From: Methyloversatilis sp. XJ19-49
GTDB taxonomy: Bacteria; Pseudomonadota; Gammaproteobacteria; Burkholderiales; Rhodocyclaceae
DNA length: 64,000 bases
Reading direction: 5' to 3'
Assembly (NCBI RefSeq): GCF_024580145.1
Contig: NZ_JANINI010000001.1
Location: 253,550 to 317,549 of the forward strand
The notes under the pieces were generated by a model that made no database searches, had not been told where the DNA came from, and saw nothing but the letters and a program-made list of their open reading frames with translations. The translations under genes and the position numbers were made by a program. Of the stretch, positions 30,767 through 38,782 are shown in pieces; position 1 is the stretch's first letter, and each line of letters starts with the position of its first letter.

Positions 30767-32212
30767 TCACTTCCTTACCGTTGCGACGGCCAGTGCATCG
30801 GCATAGAGCCCCGCCTTGCCACCGTTGGCGGCGGCGTGCGCCTCTGCATCCTTCTTCAGCAGGAAAGGCACGATCTGCGTGGCGCCATCCTTGCTGACCA
30901 GCGAGTAGAAGGCCTTGTCGGCGAACAGCTTGATCTTGAAGGTCTGATCGAACACGAATGCCACCCCGACCTTCTTGCCGGATTCCGTTGCCTTGCGGAC
31001 CGCCGCCAGCGTGCAGTTGGCCGATTTGTAGGCGGTCAGCGCCCCGCCTTCTATCCAGACCTCGCCCGCCTCGCGCGGCGCCGTGATGCTGCCGCCGCAC
31101 AAGGGGTCGGTGCCCGAAATTTCATAACTCGAATAGCCGGCCTTCTGCGCCGCGTAGTCGAGCCCGAGTTCCTTGTAGGCCTGCATCACATAGGTTTCAT
31201 CGACCCACGCATCGGCGTCGAACTCCTTCACCCGGCCCATGCGGCTCAGCACGCCGTGGTCGTACTTCACCGTTTCGATCCACTTCGGCTTGATGGTGGG
31301 ATCCAGCGTATGGACACCGCTCGGGCCAAGGAACATGTAGGCGACCTCCTTCTCGACGCGGGTCCATTCCTCGATCTTCGTTGCCGCTTCAACCGGGTTC
31401 TTGCGTACCCAGTCGTTGGCTTCCATCAGCGCCTTGATGTAGGCGACGACGAATTCCGGATACTTTTTGGCGAAATCTTCGCGTACGACCACACCATGAA
31501 AGGTCGGCACCTTGGTTTCGACGCCGTCGAAAATCTTTCGCGCAAAGCCCCGATAGGGCAGCAACTCGGCGAACGGCACGAAGTCGGCATGGCCGTCGAT
31601 GCGCTTTTCCTGCAGATTCGACGTGCCGACCTCTGGGCTCTGGCTGGCCAGTTCCCAGTAATCGGACTTCCAGCCACGGTCTTCCATGGCCTTGAGCAGC
31701 ATGCCGTGCGCGGCGGAACCGAACGGCACCGACACCTTCTTGCCCTTCAGGTCGGACAGCTGGAAGTACGGCGAATCCTTGCGCACCACCATGCCGTTAC
31801 CGGCGCCATCGATGTTGTAGGCGATCAGCGCGATCAAACGACTTTTCGTTTCCGGCCCCGCCTGGAAGGTCGCGCCGTTCACCAGCAGCGGATAGTCACC
31901 CATCATGCCGATCTGCAGGGTGTTGGCCACCATGCCGTTGGTCACCGGCGGGCCCGAGGTGAAGTTCTGCCATTCGATCTTGAACTGCAGGTCCTTGTAC
32001 TTGCCGGTCTTCGGCAGGTGCTTTTCGAGCAGACCCAGTTCCTTGATGACGATGCCGCCGGTCACGGTGTTGGTCGTCGTGTTCTGCGTACCGATTCCCA
32101 CCGTGATCACCTCGGCCAGCGCGGCCGGCGCACAGAGGGCGATGGACATGCCCAGTGCGAACACGCGCGATACGGCAGCCAATCGATCGAAACCTGCATT
32201 CAGTGCATTCAT
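30767..32212 (-). CDS. ABC substrate-binding protein with NosL-like C-terminal domain
   Basis: 481 residues; ordinary NrtA/SsuA/TauA binding proteins have about 320-350. After a signal peptide (cleavage about AALA-EVIT), residues 35-330 form the NMT1/TauA-like binding fold. The extra C-terminal 110 residues begin at DPLCGGS (Cys372), with a second Cys in KSANCTLAAV. They end AFYSLVSKDGATQIVPF followed by DAEAHAAANGGK, which matches the end of the copper-binding protein NosL as I know it. This suggests a binding protein that also handles a metal or thiol ligand. The ATG at 32212 has GAGAGG 8 nt upstream; a GTG at 32221 is also in frame. Confidence 0.8.
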   Translation of the reverse strand: MNALNAGFDRLAAVSRVFALGMSIALCAPAALAEVITVGIGTQNTTTNTVTGGIVIKELGLLEKHLPKTGKYKDLQFKIEWQNFTSGPPVTNGMVANTLQIGMMGDYPLLVNGATFQAGPETKSRLIALIAYNIDGAGNGMVVRKDSPYFQLSDLKGKKVSVPFGSAAHGMLLKAMEDRGWKSDYWELASQSPEVGTSNLQEKRIDGHADFVPFAELLPYRGFARKIFDGVETKVPTFHGVVVREDFAKKYPEFVVAYIKALMEANDWVRKNPVEAATKIEEWTRVEKEVAYMFLGPSGVHTLDPTIKPKWIETVKYDHGVLSRMGRVKEFDADAWVDETYVMQAYKELGLDYAAQKAGYSSYEISGTDPLCGGSITAPREAGEVWIEGGALTAYKSANCTLAAVRKATESGKKVGVAFVFDQTFKIKLFADKAFYSLVSKDGATQIVPFLLKKDAEAHAAANGGKAGLYADALAVATVRK

Positions 32213-32312
32213 GGCGTTCACCTCTCCCTGTCAATTCAATAAAAGACGACGAAGTGCTGCTGCGGTTGTTGTTGCGGAAGCCTGTCTCCTGCCCAGCCCA
32301 TCCACCGCTTTT

Positions 32313-32648
32313 TCATGCGCCCTGAAGGGCGTCGAGGTACTGCCGTTTTTCGCTCACCTGGGCCCAGGTCTCGGCATCGGCGAGTGGTTCGTGTGCCTCG
32401 GCGATCACCGGCCACTGCGCTGCGAGACGCGCATTGAGCTCGATGAACACCTCCTGTCCTGCGGGCAGATCGTCCTGCGCATAAATCGCACTGACCGGGC
32501 ATTCGCTGACGCACACGCCGCAATCGATGCAGATGTCCGGGTTGATGACCAGGAACTCGGGGCCCTCGTGAAAGCACTCCACCGGGCAGATATCCACGCA
32601 GTCCGTGTACTTGCAGCGCACGCATGCTTCGGTCACGACATAGGTCAT
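32313..32648 (-). CDS. 7Fe/8Fe-type ferredoxin
   Basis: 111 residues, FdxA-like. Cys motifs: [18 protein letters not shown] near the N-terminus (the pattern of a 3Fe-4S plus 4Fe-4S ferredoxin) and [12 protein letters not shown], followed by a C-terminal extension of about 45 residues rich in Glu/Ala. AAGGAG stands 7 nt before the ATG. It lies between the HEAT-repeat and binding-protein genes and likely feeds or drains electrons for the AprA-like flavoprotein. The gap 32213-32312 before the binding protein gene shows nothing further. Confidence 0.88.
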   Translation of the reverse strand: MTYVVTEACVRCKYTDCVDICPVECFHEGPEFLVINPDICIDCGVCVSECPVSAIYAQDDLPAGQEVFIELNARLAAQWPVIAEAHEPLADAETWAQVSEKRQYLDALQGA

Positions 32649-32658
32649 GGCTTTCTCC

Positions 32659-33606
32659 TTATTTCTGCGCCAGGGTGATGGCGGTGAGCGCAAGCCGCGA
32701 CAGCTTGCGCACATCGGGATCGGCATCGCCGAGCGCCGCCTCGAGCGCCGGAATCGCGCGCGGATCGGCGATCTCGCCGAGGGCGATGGCGGCTTCCTTG
32801 CGCACGTTTCCTATCGTGTGGGTCAGCGCTTCGATCAGCGCCGGCAGTGCGGCGACGGCCTTGAGCAGACCCAGCGAGCGGGCGGCCTTCACGCGCACCT
32901 GCCAGTACTCGTCATGCATGGCGCGGATCAGGTCGGGAATGGCCAGACCGAGGCGCAGCTTGCCCAGGGTCTGGGCTGCCTCATCGCGCACCATCCAGGC
33001 GGTGTCGGCAAGACCACGCGTCAGCGCCGGCAGCACGCTCACCTCGCTGGAATAGCCGATGGCGCCGATGGCGATGCGCCGCACGTCGGCGTCCGCATCG
33101 AGTGCCGCCACCTGGGCCAGCGCACCGATCGCCTCCGGCATCCGCAGGTAGCCGAGTACCCCCACCGCCTCGCGCCGCACGCCGGCATCGGCGTCCTTCA
33201 GCGCCTCCATCGCCGGTGCGAAGGCTTCCGGCACGCGCAGCGCACGGATGGCACGAAGCGCCAGCATGCGCACCTCGGCAGAGTGGCCGTGCAAAAAAGG
33301 CAGCAATGGCACGGCGGACGCGCTTTCCTTCAGCTCGGACAGCACGACACCCGCCGCAGCGCGGACATCGGCATCGGCATCGAGCAGCATCGGGGCCAGC
33401 GCCGAAACCACCTCGGGCTCTTCGTAGCCCTCGAGCGCACGCACCGCTTCGGTCCGCACCGATGCATCCGGGTCGGCAAGGCGCGGCAGCAGCAGCGGCA
33501 CGATGTCGTCCTCGTCGCCATAAGGCAGGTCGATCACGGCGAGCCGCCGCACTTCCGCGTCCGCGCTGCCGAGGCGCTCGGCGACTGAACAGTTCTGGAT
33601 ATCCAT
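32659..33606 (-). CDS. HEAT-repeat (PBS-lyase-type) protein
   Basis: 315 residues composed almost wholly of about nine HEAT-like repeats of 31 residues, each with DADPDVR or DADADVR followed by a helix (for example [22 protein letters not shown]). There is no signal peptide and no visible Cys cluster. Such scaffolds bind partner proteins; in PBS lyases they aid chromophore attachment. Placed between two ferredoxin genes, it may help assemble or hold the flavoprotein-ferredoxin complex. GAGGAG lies 8 nt before the ATG, and the gene is 11 bp from each ferredoxin gene. Confidence 0.85.
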   Translation of the reverse strand: MDIQNCSVAERLGSADAEVRRLAVIDLPYGDEDDIVPLLLPRLADPDASVRTEAVRALEGYEEPEVVSALAPMLLDADADVRAAAGVVLSELKESASAVPLLPFLHGHSAEVRMLALRAIRALRVPEAFAPAMEALKDADAGVRREAVGVLGYLRMPEAIGALAQVAALDADADVRRIAIGAIGYSSEVSVLPALTRGLADTAWMVRDEAAQTLGKLRLGLAIPDLIRAMHDEYWQVRVKAARSLGLLKAVAALPALIEALTHTIGNVRKEAAIALGEIADPRAIPALEAALGDADPDVRKLSRLALTAITLAQK

Positions 33607-33617
33607 CGTCCGGCTCC

Positions 33618-33851
33618 TCAGCGCAGCAGGTAGGGAATCGACACGCTGACTGCGCCGGTCGGGCAATCGGTTTCGCACGGCAGGCAGTACCAGCATTCGT
33701 CGAACTTCATGAAGGCCTTCTTCGTCAGCATGTCGATGGCGAGCACGTCGAGCGGACAGACATCGACACAGACGGTGCAGCCCTTCTCGGCGATGCATTT
33801 GTCGTTATCGACATTCACCGGAACCTGGGTCTGCGTGGTGGCTATGGTCAT
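33618..33851 (-). CDS. Two-cluster 4Fe-4S protein, AprB-like but truncated
   Basis: 77 residues with two four-Cys sets: CIAEKGCTVCVDVCP and CWYCLPCETDCP. The spacing with an inserted EKG and the DECWYC segment resemble the ferredoxin core of adenylylsulfate reductase beta subunit (AprB). The long AprB C-terminal tail that wraps the alpha subunit is absent. It starts 39 bp after the AprA-like gene with GAGGAG upstream. It is the likely immediate electron partner of that flavoprotein. Confidence 0.85.
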   Translation of the reverse strand: MTIATTQTQVPVNVDNDKCIAEKGCTVCVDVCPLDVLAIDMLTKKAFMKFDECWYCLPCETDCPTGAVSVSIPYLLR

Positions 33852-33890
33852 GGCGTAACTCCTCTGGATTCGGGCGATGTGATCGGGGTG

Positions 33891-35621
33891 TCAGGCGGCT
33901 TCGGCGTTGTGCGCGACGCGCAGGCGCTGATAGGCGCTGCGCTCTTCCTCGTCGATCGGCACGATGTAGGGCTCGATGGCCTTCTTGCGCATCTGCATGC
34001 GGCCTTCCGCGCTCTTGCTCAGCAGCGAATGACAGAACCAGTTCTCGTCGTCGCGCTCCGGGTGATCGAGGAAATAGTGGTAGAGGCCCCAGCGGCTTTC
34101 GGTGCGGAACATCGATGCACGCGCCGCCATTTCCGCGCAGTCGAGAATGGAATGCGCTTCCATCGCACGCATCAGTTCGTGCGGGTTGGCTGCGAACATC
34201 GACTCGGCGTCTTCGCGGATCTCGTCGAAGCGACGCAGCGCGATCTCGTACTTGCGCGTGATCTTCGGCGGCTGCAGGTAGTCATTCACCAGGCGGCGCG
34301 TCTTGTACTCGATCTGGTAGGGCGTCAGCCCGTCGGTCCGGCCCAGCGGCGCGAGAATGCGGCGCTCCTCGGCGGCGACGTCCCCTGCATCGATCACGCC
34401 CTGGCCGTGGCCGGCGCAGTAGGCGGCGGCGTTCTCGCCGCACAGCCGGCCGTAGACGAAGGCCCCCAGCATGTAGTTGTGCGGCACGCTGGCGCAGTCG
34501 CCGGCGGCATACAGACCGGGCACCGACGTCTCGCCCATTGCGTTCGTGTGGATGCCGGACGCGCTGTGGCCGCTGCAGAAGCCGATTTCCGAGATGTGCA
34601 TCTCGACCATCTGCTTGCGGTAGTCGTTGCCGCGCTTCTCGTGGAAGCGGCCGCGGCTGGGCCGCTCGTTGGTATGCAGGATGGTTTCGATCTCCTGGAT
34701 CGTTTCTTCCGCCAGGTGGTCGAGCTTCAGGAAAACCGGGCCGTTGCCGCCTTCGAGTTCGTTGTAGAACTCCATCATCATCTGGCCGCTCCAGTAGTCG
34801 CATTCGATGAAGCGCTCGCCCTTGGAGTTGGCGGTGAAGCCGCCGAAGGGGCCGGTCACGTAGGCGCAGGCCGGTCCGTTGTAGTCCTTGATCAGCGGAT
34901 TGATCTGGAAGCACTCGAGATTGGCCAGATCGGCCCCGGCGTGATAGGCCATCGCGTGGCCGTCACCGCAGTTGGTCGGGTTTTCGTAGGTGCCCATCAG
35001 ATAGCCCGAAGCCGGCAGGCCGATGCGCCCGGCAGCACCGGTACAGAGCACCGCCGCCTTCGTGCGGATGACATAGGTGTCGGCGGTACGGCAGTCGAAG
35101 CCCATGACCGCCACGACTTCTCCATCCGCGCCGGTGAGCACGCGTGTCACGACCACCCGGTTGGTCACCTCGACACGCGCCTTCTTCAACTGGCGGTAGA
35201 GGATCTTCTTCATGTGATGCCCTTCGGGCATCGGCAGCACGTAACTGCCGAGGTGATGCACCTTGCGCACCGCGTAGTCGCCGGTTTCGTCCTTCTCGAA
35301 CTTGACGCCCCACTGATCGAGCTGGTTGATCATGTCGAAGCTGTTGGCGGCGTAGGCCATCACCGCTTCCTGATCGACGATGCCGTCATTGGCGATGGTG
35401 ATTTCCTTGACGTACTGCTCGGGCGTCGCATGGCCCGGAATGACCGCGTTGTTCAGGCCGTCCATGCCCATCGAGATCGCGCCGCTGCGCTTCACGTTGG
35501 CCTTGTCGACCAGCAGCACGCGCAGCTTCGGGTTCTTCTCCTTCGCCTTCACCGCGGCCATCGGGCCGCCTGTCCCGCCGCCGATGACGACGAGATCGAA
35601 TTCCAGGTCAATGCGCTTCAT
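33891..35621 (-). CDS. AprA-like FAD oxidoreductase (fumarate reductase/APS reductase alpha family)
   Basis: 576 residues. FAD motif DLVVIGGGTGGPMAA (about 9-23), then RSGAISMGMDGLNNA near residue 45, and a C-terminal GLYAAGDCASVPHNYMLGA. The layout follows adenylylsulfate reductase alpha and fumarate reductase flavoproteins. Where AprA proteins, as I recall them, have RFKDGYGP with a catalytic Arg, this protein has LIKDYNGP, so it is unlikely to reduce APS. It is cytoplasmic, with no Tat or Sec signal. AAGGAG precedes the ATG. It is the first enzyme gene after the GntR regulator and is followed by an AprB-like ferredoxin, a HEAT protein and importer genes. Substrate unknown. Confidence 0.75.
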   Translation of the reverse strand: MKRIDLEFDLVVIGGGTGGPMAAVKAKEKNPKLRVLLVDKANVKRSGAISMGMDGLNNAVIPGHATPEQYVKEITIANDGIVDQEAVMAYAANSFDMINQLDQWGVKFEKDETGDYAVRKVHHLGSYVLPMPEGHHMKKILYRQLKKARVEVTNRVVVTRVLTGADGEVVAVMGFDCRTADTYVIRTKAAVLCTGAAGRIGLPASGYLMGTYENPTNCGDGHAMAYHAGADLANLECFQINPLIKDYNGPACAYVTGPFGGFTANSKGERFIECDYWSGQMMMEFYNELEGGNGPVFLKLDHLAEETIQEIETILHTNERPSRGRFHEKRGNDYRKQMVEMHISEIGFCSGHSASGIHTNAMGETSVPGLYAAGDCASVPHNYMLGAFVYGRLCGENAAAYCAGHGQGVIDAGDVAAEERRILAPLGRTDGLTPYQIEYKTRRLVNDYLQPPKITRKYEIALRRFDEIREDAESMFAANPHELMRAMEAHSILDCAEMAARASMFRTESRWGLYHYFLDHPERDDENWFCHSLLSKSAEGRMQMRKKAIEPYIVPIDEEERSAYQRLRVAHNAEAA

Positions 35622-35706
35622 GTTCTCTCCTTGATTGGGACTGCACCGTCGCGCGTCGGCGCGCCGCTGCGATCGAAGAATTCCTGCGTTGCTTTCCAGT
35701 GGTGGA

Positions 35707-36486
35707 TCAACTTCGGTCGATGCGCAGGCGGTACTGGAAGGCGTCGCCGCGGTAGTAGAGAAATTCGAAATCGATGGGCCGGTCGTCGGCCCAGGTCAGT
35801 CGCTCTATGCGCAGCAACGGCGAGGCCTCGGCGATGTCGAGATGACGGGCCAGCGACTCGTCCGACGAGATCGCCTCGATCTGCACGTCGGCGTGCGTGA
35901 GGTTGCGTCCGAGGTCGTTTTCGAGAATGACGAAGATGTCTCGTGTGGCCAGGTCTTCCTGGGCGAGCCGTTCGCCGATGTCCGGCGGGAAGTAGCTCAC
36001 GTCGACCGAAATCGGTTCGCGGTTCAGGTAGCGCAGGCGCTGGATTTCGAACACCGGCGCTTCCGGCCTGAGCTGCAGCCGCTGTGCCACGACTGCGCTC
36101 GCGGGCACCGGTCTGGCACTGAGCAGCAGGGAGTAGGTTTCGTAGCCGGAGGTGGACATCGCCTCGCCGAATCCCTGCAGCCGCGACAGACTCTGGAAGG
36201 CCTTGGGCTTGGCGACGAAGCTGCCCTTGCCCATCACCTTGAAGATGAGCCCTTCCTTCTGCAGGTCGCCCAATGCCTGCCGGATCGTGATGCGGCTGAC
36301 GGCGAATGCCGAAATCATCTGGCTTTCCGATGGCATCTGCGAATGCGGCGGATAGCTGCCGTCGAGAATGCGCCGGCGCAGGATTTCGCGGATCTGCGTA
36401 TACAGCGGCATCTGCGATACCGGCGACAACGCATCCGCGACCTTGGCAGCGCCCGGGGGCGCGATCTGCTTGCGGTGGGGTGCCAT
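35707..36486 (-). CDS. GntR/HutC-family regulator with UTRA domain
   Basis: 259 residues. Winged helix at about 35-100 (LYTQIREILRRRILDG, SRITIRQALGDLQKEGL), UTRA effector domain about 115-250. UTRA domains bind small-molecule effectors and release the operator. AGGAG lies 8 nt before the ATG at 36486. The operator-like site 36508-36532 is 22 bp upstream, so self-regulation is likely. The gene leads into the flavoprotein gene across 85 bp on the same strand, so the whole operon to 28621 is probably under this protein. Confidence 0.88.
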   Translation of the reverse strand: MAPHRKQIAPPGAAKVADALSPVSQMPLYTQIREILRRRILDGSYPPHSQMPSESQMISAFAVSRITIRQALGDLQKEGLIFKVMGKGSFVAKPKAFQSLSRLQGFGEAMSTSGYETYSLLLSARPVPASAVVAQRLQLRPEAPVFEIQRLRYLNREPISVDVSYFPPDIGERLAQEDLATRDIFVILENDLGRNLTHADVQIEAISSDESLARHLDIAEASPLLRIERLTWADDRPIDFEFLYYRGDAFQYRLRIDRS

Positions 36487-36507
36487 GATCGATCTCCTGT
36501 TCGGGAA

Positions 36508-36532
36508 CCTGTTATGACGGGTCATGTCATGC
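36508..36532. promoter_or_regulatory. Operator-like site upstream of the GntR gene
   Basis: Contains the inverted repeat ATGAC-GG-GTCAT (36514-36525). 21 of 25 positions match the site at 37500-37524, and both lie 22-23 bp before a start codon on the minus strand. Likely the binding site of the GntR regulator. Confidence 0.65.
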
Positions 36533-36589
36533 AAGGTCAGTGCCAATTCTTCCGCCTCGCACCACATATCTATAAACCATTGCTTTTAA

Positions 36590-37477
36590 TCAACTTTTCA
36601 GACTTGACAGCACATCTTCCGCACCGATGCACGCACCGGTTTGCTGCACCGCGACAGGCGCTTGCACCAAAGCGGTCGCGTGCGCCGGCCAGGCCGCGAA
36701 CGCACCGGTGGCCATCAGCAGGCACAGCACGACACGACGGAAATGTCGCGGGTCCAGACTGCGATACAGACGCTCGCCCAACAGGCCGCCGCCATGAAAA
36801 AGGGGCGCCAGCAGAAGCCCCTGCAGCAGCAGCGACAAGCCGAACAAGCCGGACAGCACGATGGCAATCAGTGCCAGCGGATACAGGCATCCGAAGTACA
36901 CGAGGAAGCTGGCCCGCGCGCGATGACTGTCGGCTCCCACGCCCAGCAGGTAGAGGATGGCCGGCGGTCCGCCGACACCACCGAAGCCGGTCAGTACCCC
37001 GCTGAACAGTCCCGCTCCGATGGAACCGGCATGACTGGAGCCGCGCACCAGGCGTACGCCGGTCAGCAAGACCGCTGCGCTCGCGATGACCGCAAGGCCG
37101 ATCACCTGTCCGAACAGTCGCGCCGGCAACACGCTCACCAGCCACAGACCGAGCGGAATCCCGAAACACGCTGCGCCGAGCATGGGCAAAAGCACCCGGT
37201 GATCGACCATCCGCCGTACCGACGGCCCCAGCGCGTGGGTCAGCGGCAGCGCGTTCAGCAAGGTGACGATGCACAGCGTGTCGCGCGCCGACGCCACCGT
37301 GGACAGCAGGGGCGCCATCAGCAGCGCCGCGCCGAAGCCGGTCATGCCACGCAGCACGCCGCCTGCGACCACTGCACCGGCAATCACCGCCCAGCTCGCG
37401 ATGTCGCGGTCCGGCCACAGCGTGTTCAGCAGCGAAGCATCCAATCGGTTCTCCCGGGCGGGACAAGCGGCGCGCAT
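36590..37477 (-). CDS. TauE/SafE-family membrane exporter
   Basis: 295 residues with about eight membrane helices and the family repeats GVLRGMTGFGAALLMAP near the start and SGVLTGFGGVGGPPAIL in the second half. The family exports sulfite, sulfoacetate and related anions. I chose the ATG at 37477 because the longer ATG at 37507 would fall inside the operator-like site. No strong ribosome site is visible. The operator shared with the GntR gene makes this exporter part of the same regulon, though the two genes are separated by 103 bp and a second promoter is implied. Confidence 0.8.
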   Translation of the reverse strand: MRAACPARENRLDASLLNTLWPDRDIASWAVIAGAVVAGGVLRGMTGFGAALLMAPLLSTVASARDTLCIVTLLNALPLTHALGPSVRRMVDHRVLLPMLGAACFGIPLGLWLVSVLPARLFGQVIGLAVIASAAVLLTGVRLVRGSSHAGSIGAGLFSGVLTGFGGVGGPPAILYLLGVGADSHRARASFLVYFGCLYPLALIAIVLSGLFGLSLLLQGLLLAPLFHGGGLLGERLYRSLDPRHFRRVVLCLLMATGAFAAWPAHATALVQAPVAVQQTGACIGAEDVLSSLKS

Positions 37478-37499
37478 TCCGCGTCGGTGCGACGCCAAA

Positions 37500-37524
37500 C
37501 CTGTCATGACAGGTCATTTCAAGC
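37500..37524. promoter_or_regulatory. Operator-like site upstream of the TauE/SafE gene
   Basis: Contains ATGAC-AG-GTCAT (37506-37517) and an overlapping perfect palindrome TGTCATGACA. It matches the site before the GntR gene in 21 of 25 positions and lies 23 bp before the chosen start at 37477. Confidence 0.65.
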
Positions 37525-37672
37525 AAAAGCCGGGCCGGTGATCCGGCAAACGACTCATCCACCGCAAGGCCTTGCCAGCCGTGCCTTCGCTTTACCTGCC
37601 CGGACTTGCCCTGCGACGCCGGCATGGACCGCCGCGGTGCGTCGGCACGATCTGCGCTCTGCTTTCGTGCAT

Positions 37673-38683
37673 TCATGACAGCGCCCCGAGGCTGACCAGG
37701 CCGAAGCCGGCAAGCAACAGCCATATCCAGAGCAGCGCAGCGAGCGCCCACACCCGCCAGCCGGCCAGCGCCATGTCGGCCAGCCGGGTGTTCGCACCGA
37801 GCGCCGCCAGACCGACTGCCAGCAGCGCCTGCGCCGCTTCGGCACCCAGGGCGTGCAGCCACACTGGCAGCAGACCGGACGCATTGAGCGCCATCGTCGC
37901 GATGAAGCCGTAGAGGAAAAGCGGCACGCCCGGGCTGCACGAACCGGTCGTGCCGCCATCGCGCCAGCGGGCAGCGATCAGCATGACGACCGGCGCCAGC
38001 AACATCACGCGCATCATTTTCTCGACCAGCGCACTGGCGGCCGCGCCCGGTCCGGCCGCCTCAGCCCCGGCCACTACATGACCGAGTTCGTGCACCGTCA
38101 GCCCCACCCATAGACCGAAGGACTGATCACTCAAGCCCGTCAGGGGATGGAGAAGGGGCAGCAGATACATGCCCAGCGTGCCGAACACCACCACCGCCAG
38201 CACCGCCGCGGACACATGCCGTGCCCGGGCACCGATCACGCTGTCGGCGGCCGCAACCGCTGCGGCACCGCAGATCGCGCTGCCGCAGCCGACCAGCACG
38301 GCCAACTGGGGGTCGAGTCCGAGACGACGCCCCAGTGCCAGCGCCAGCCCGAGGGTGCTGAGCACCACGACCACCGCCATCAGCAGACCGCTCCAGCCCA
38401 CCCGGCCCAGTTCGTCGATGCCGATGCGCAGTCCGTACAAGGCGATGCCGGCGCGCATCAGGGTGCCGCGAGCCAGACGGAATCCTTCGGCGCCGCGCGA
38501 CGGCAGCGAAGGCCACAGATTGCCGATCACGATGCCCAGGGAGACCGCCAGGGGCAGCCAGCCAAAGCCGTATGCCGACACACCGGTCAGGCCGGAAAGG
38601 GCAGCCGCTGCACCGGCAACCGCGACCGACGCGGCAAGACCGGTCGGCAGGCTGGGCGGTGCGAGGGCAGTCGTCGTATTCAT
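37673..38683 (-). CDS. YeiH-family putative sulfate/sulfite exporter
   Basis: 336 residues, about ten helices. Family segments: GIVIGNLWP, AGIALYGLRI, GCGSAICGAAAVAA and LTVHELGHVVAG with conserved His and Glu. YeiH proteins are annotated as sulfate exporters; in enterobacteria the gene is controlled by YeiE, a LysR protein that senses sulfite. Here a LysR gene diverges from it across 99 bp, the same arrangement. An in-frame ATG at 38737 would add 18 residues. Confidence 0.85.
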   Translation of the reverse strand: MNTTTALAPPSLPTGLAASVAVAGAAAALSGLTGVSAYGFGWLPLAVSLGIVIGNLWPSLPSRGAEGFRLARGTLMRAGIALYGLRIGIDELGRVGWSGLLMAVVVVLSTLGLALALGRRLGLDPQLAVLVGCGSAICGAAAVAAADSVIGARARHVSAAVLAVVVFGTLGMYLLPLLHPLTGLSDQSFGLWVGLTVHELGHVVAGAEAAGPGAAASALVEKMMRVMLLAPVVMLIAARWRDGGTTGSCSPGVPLFLYGFIATMALNASGLLPVWLHALGAEAAQALLAVGLAALGANTRLADMALAGWRVWALAALLWIWLLLAGFGLVSLGALS

Positions 38684-38782
38684 GGGCGGGTCGCGGGCTG
38701 CAGAAAGTGAATGCAGCGTACGCGGCGAGCCATTCATTCTTCTATATCATGCAAATCACCATTCGATTACTTTGAGTAATAC

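Noticed and set aside
35622-35706. Third operator or separate promoter between GntR and the flavoprotein gene
   Set aside because: No ATGACnnGTCAT-like sequence in this gap, so I treat the genes as one transcript.
36570-37940. 456-codon minus-strand frame over the TauE/SafE gene
   Set aside because: Out of frame with the membrane protein, Arg-rich, and lacks hydrophobic segments.
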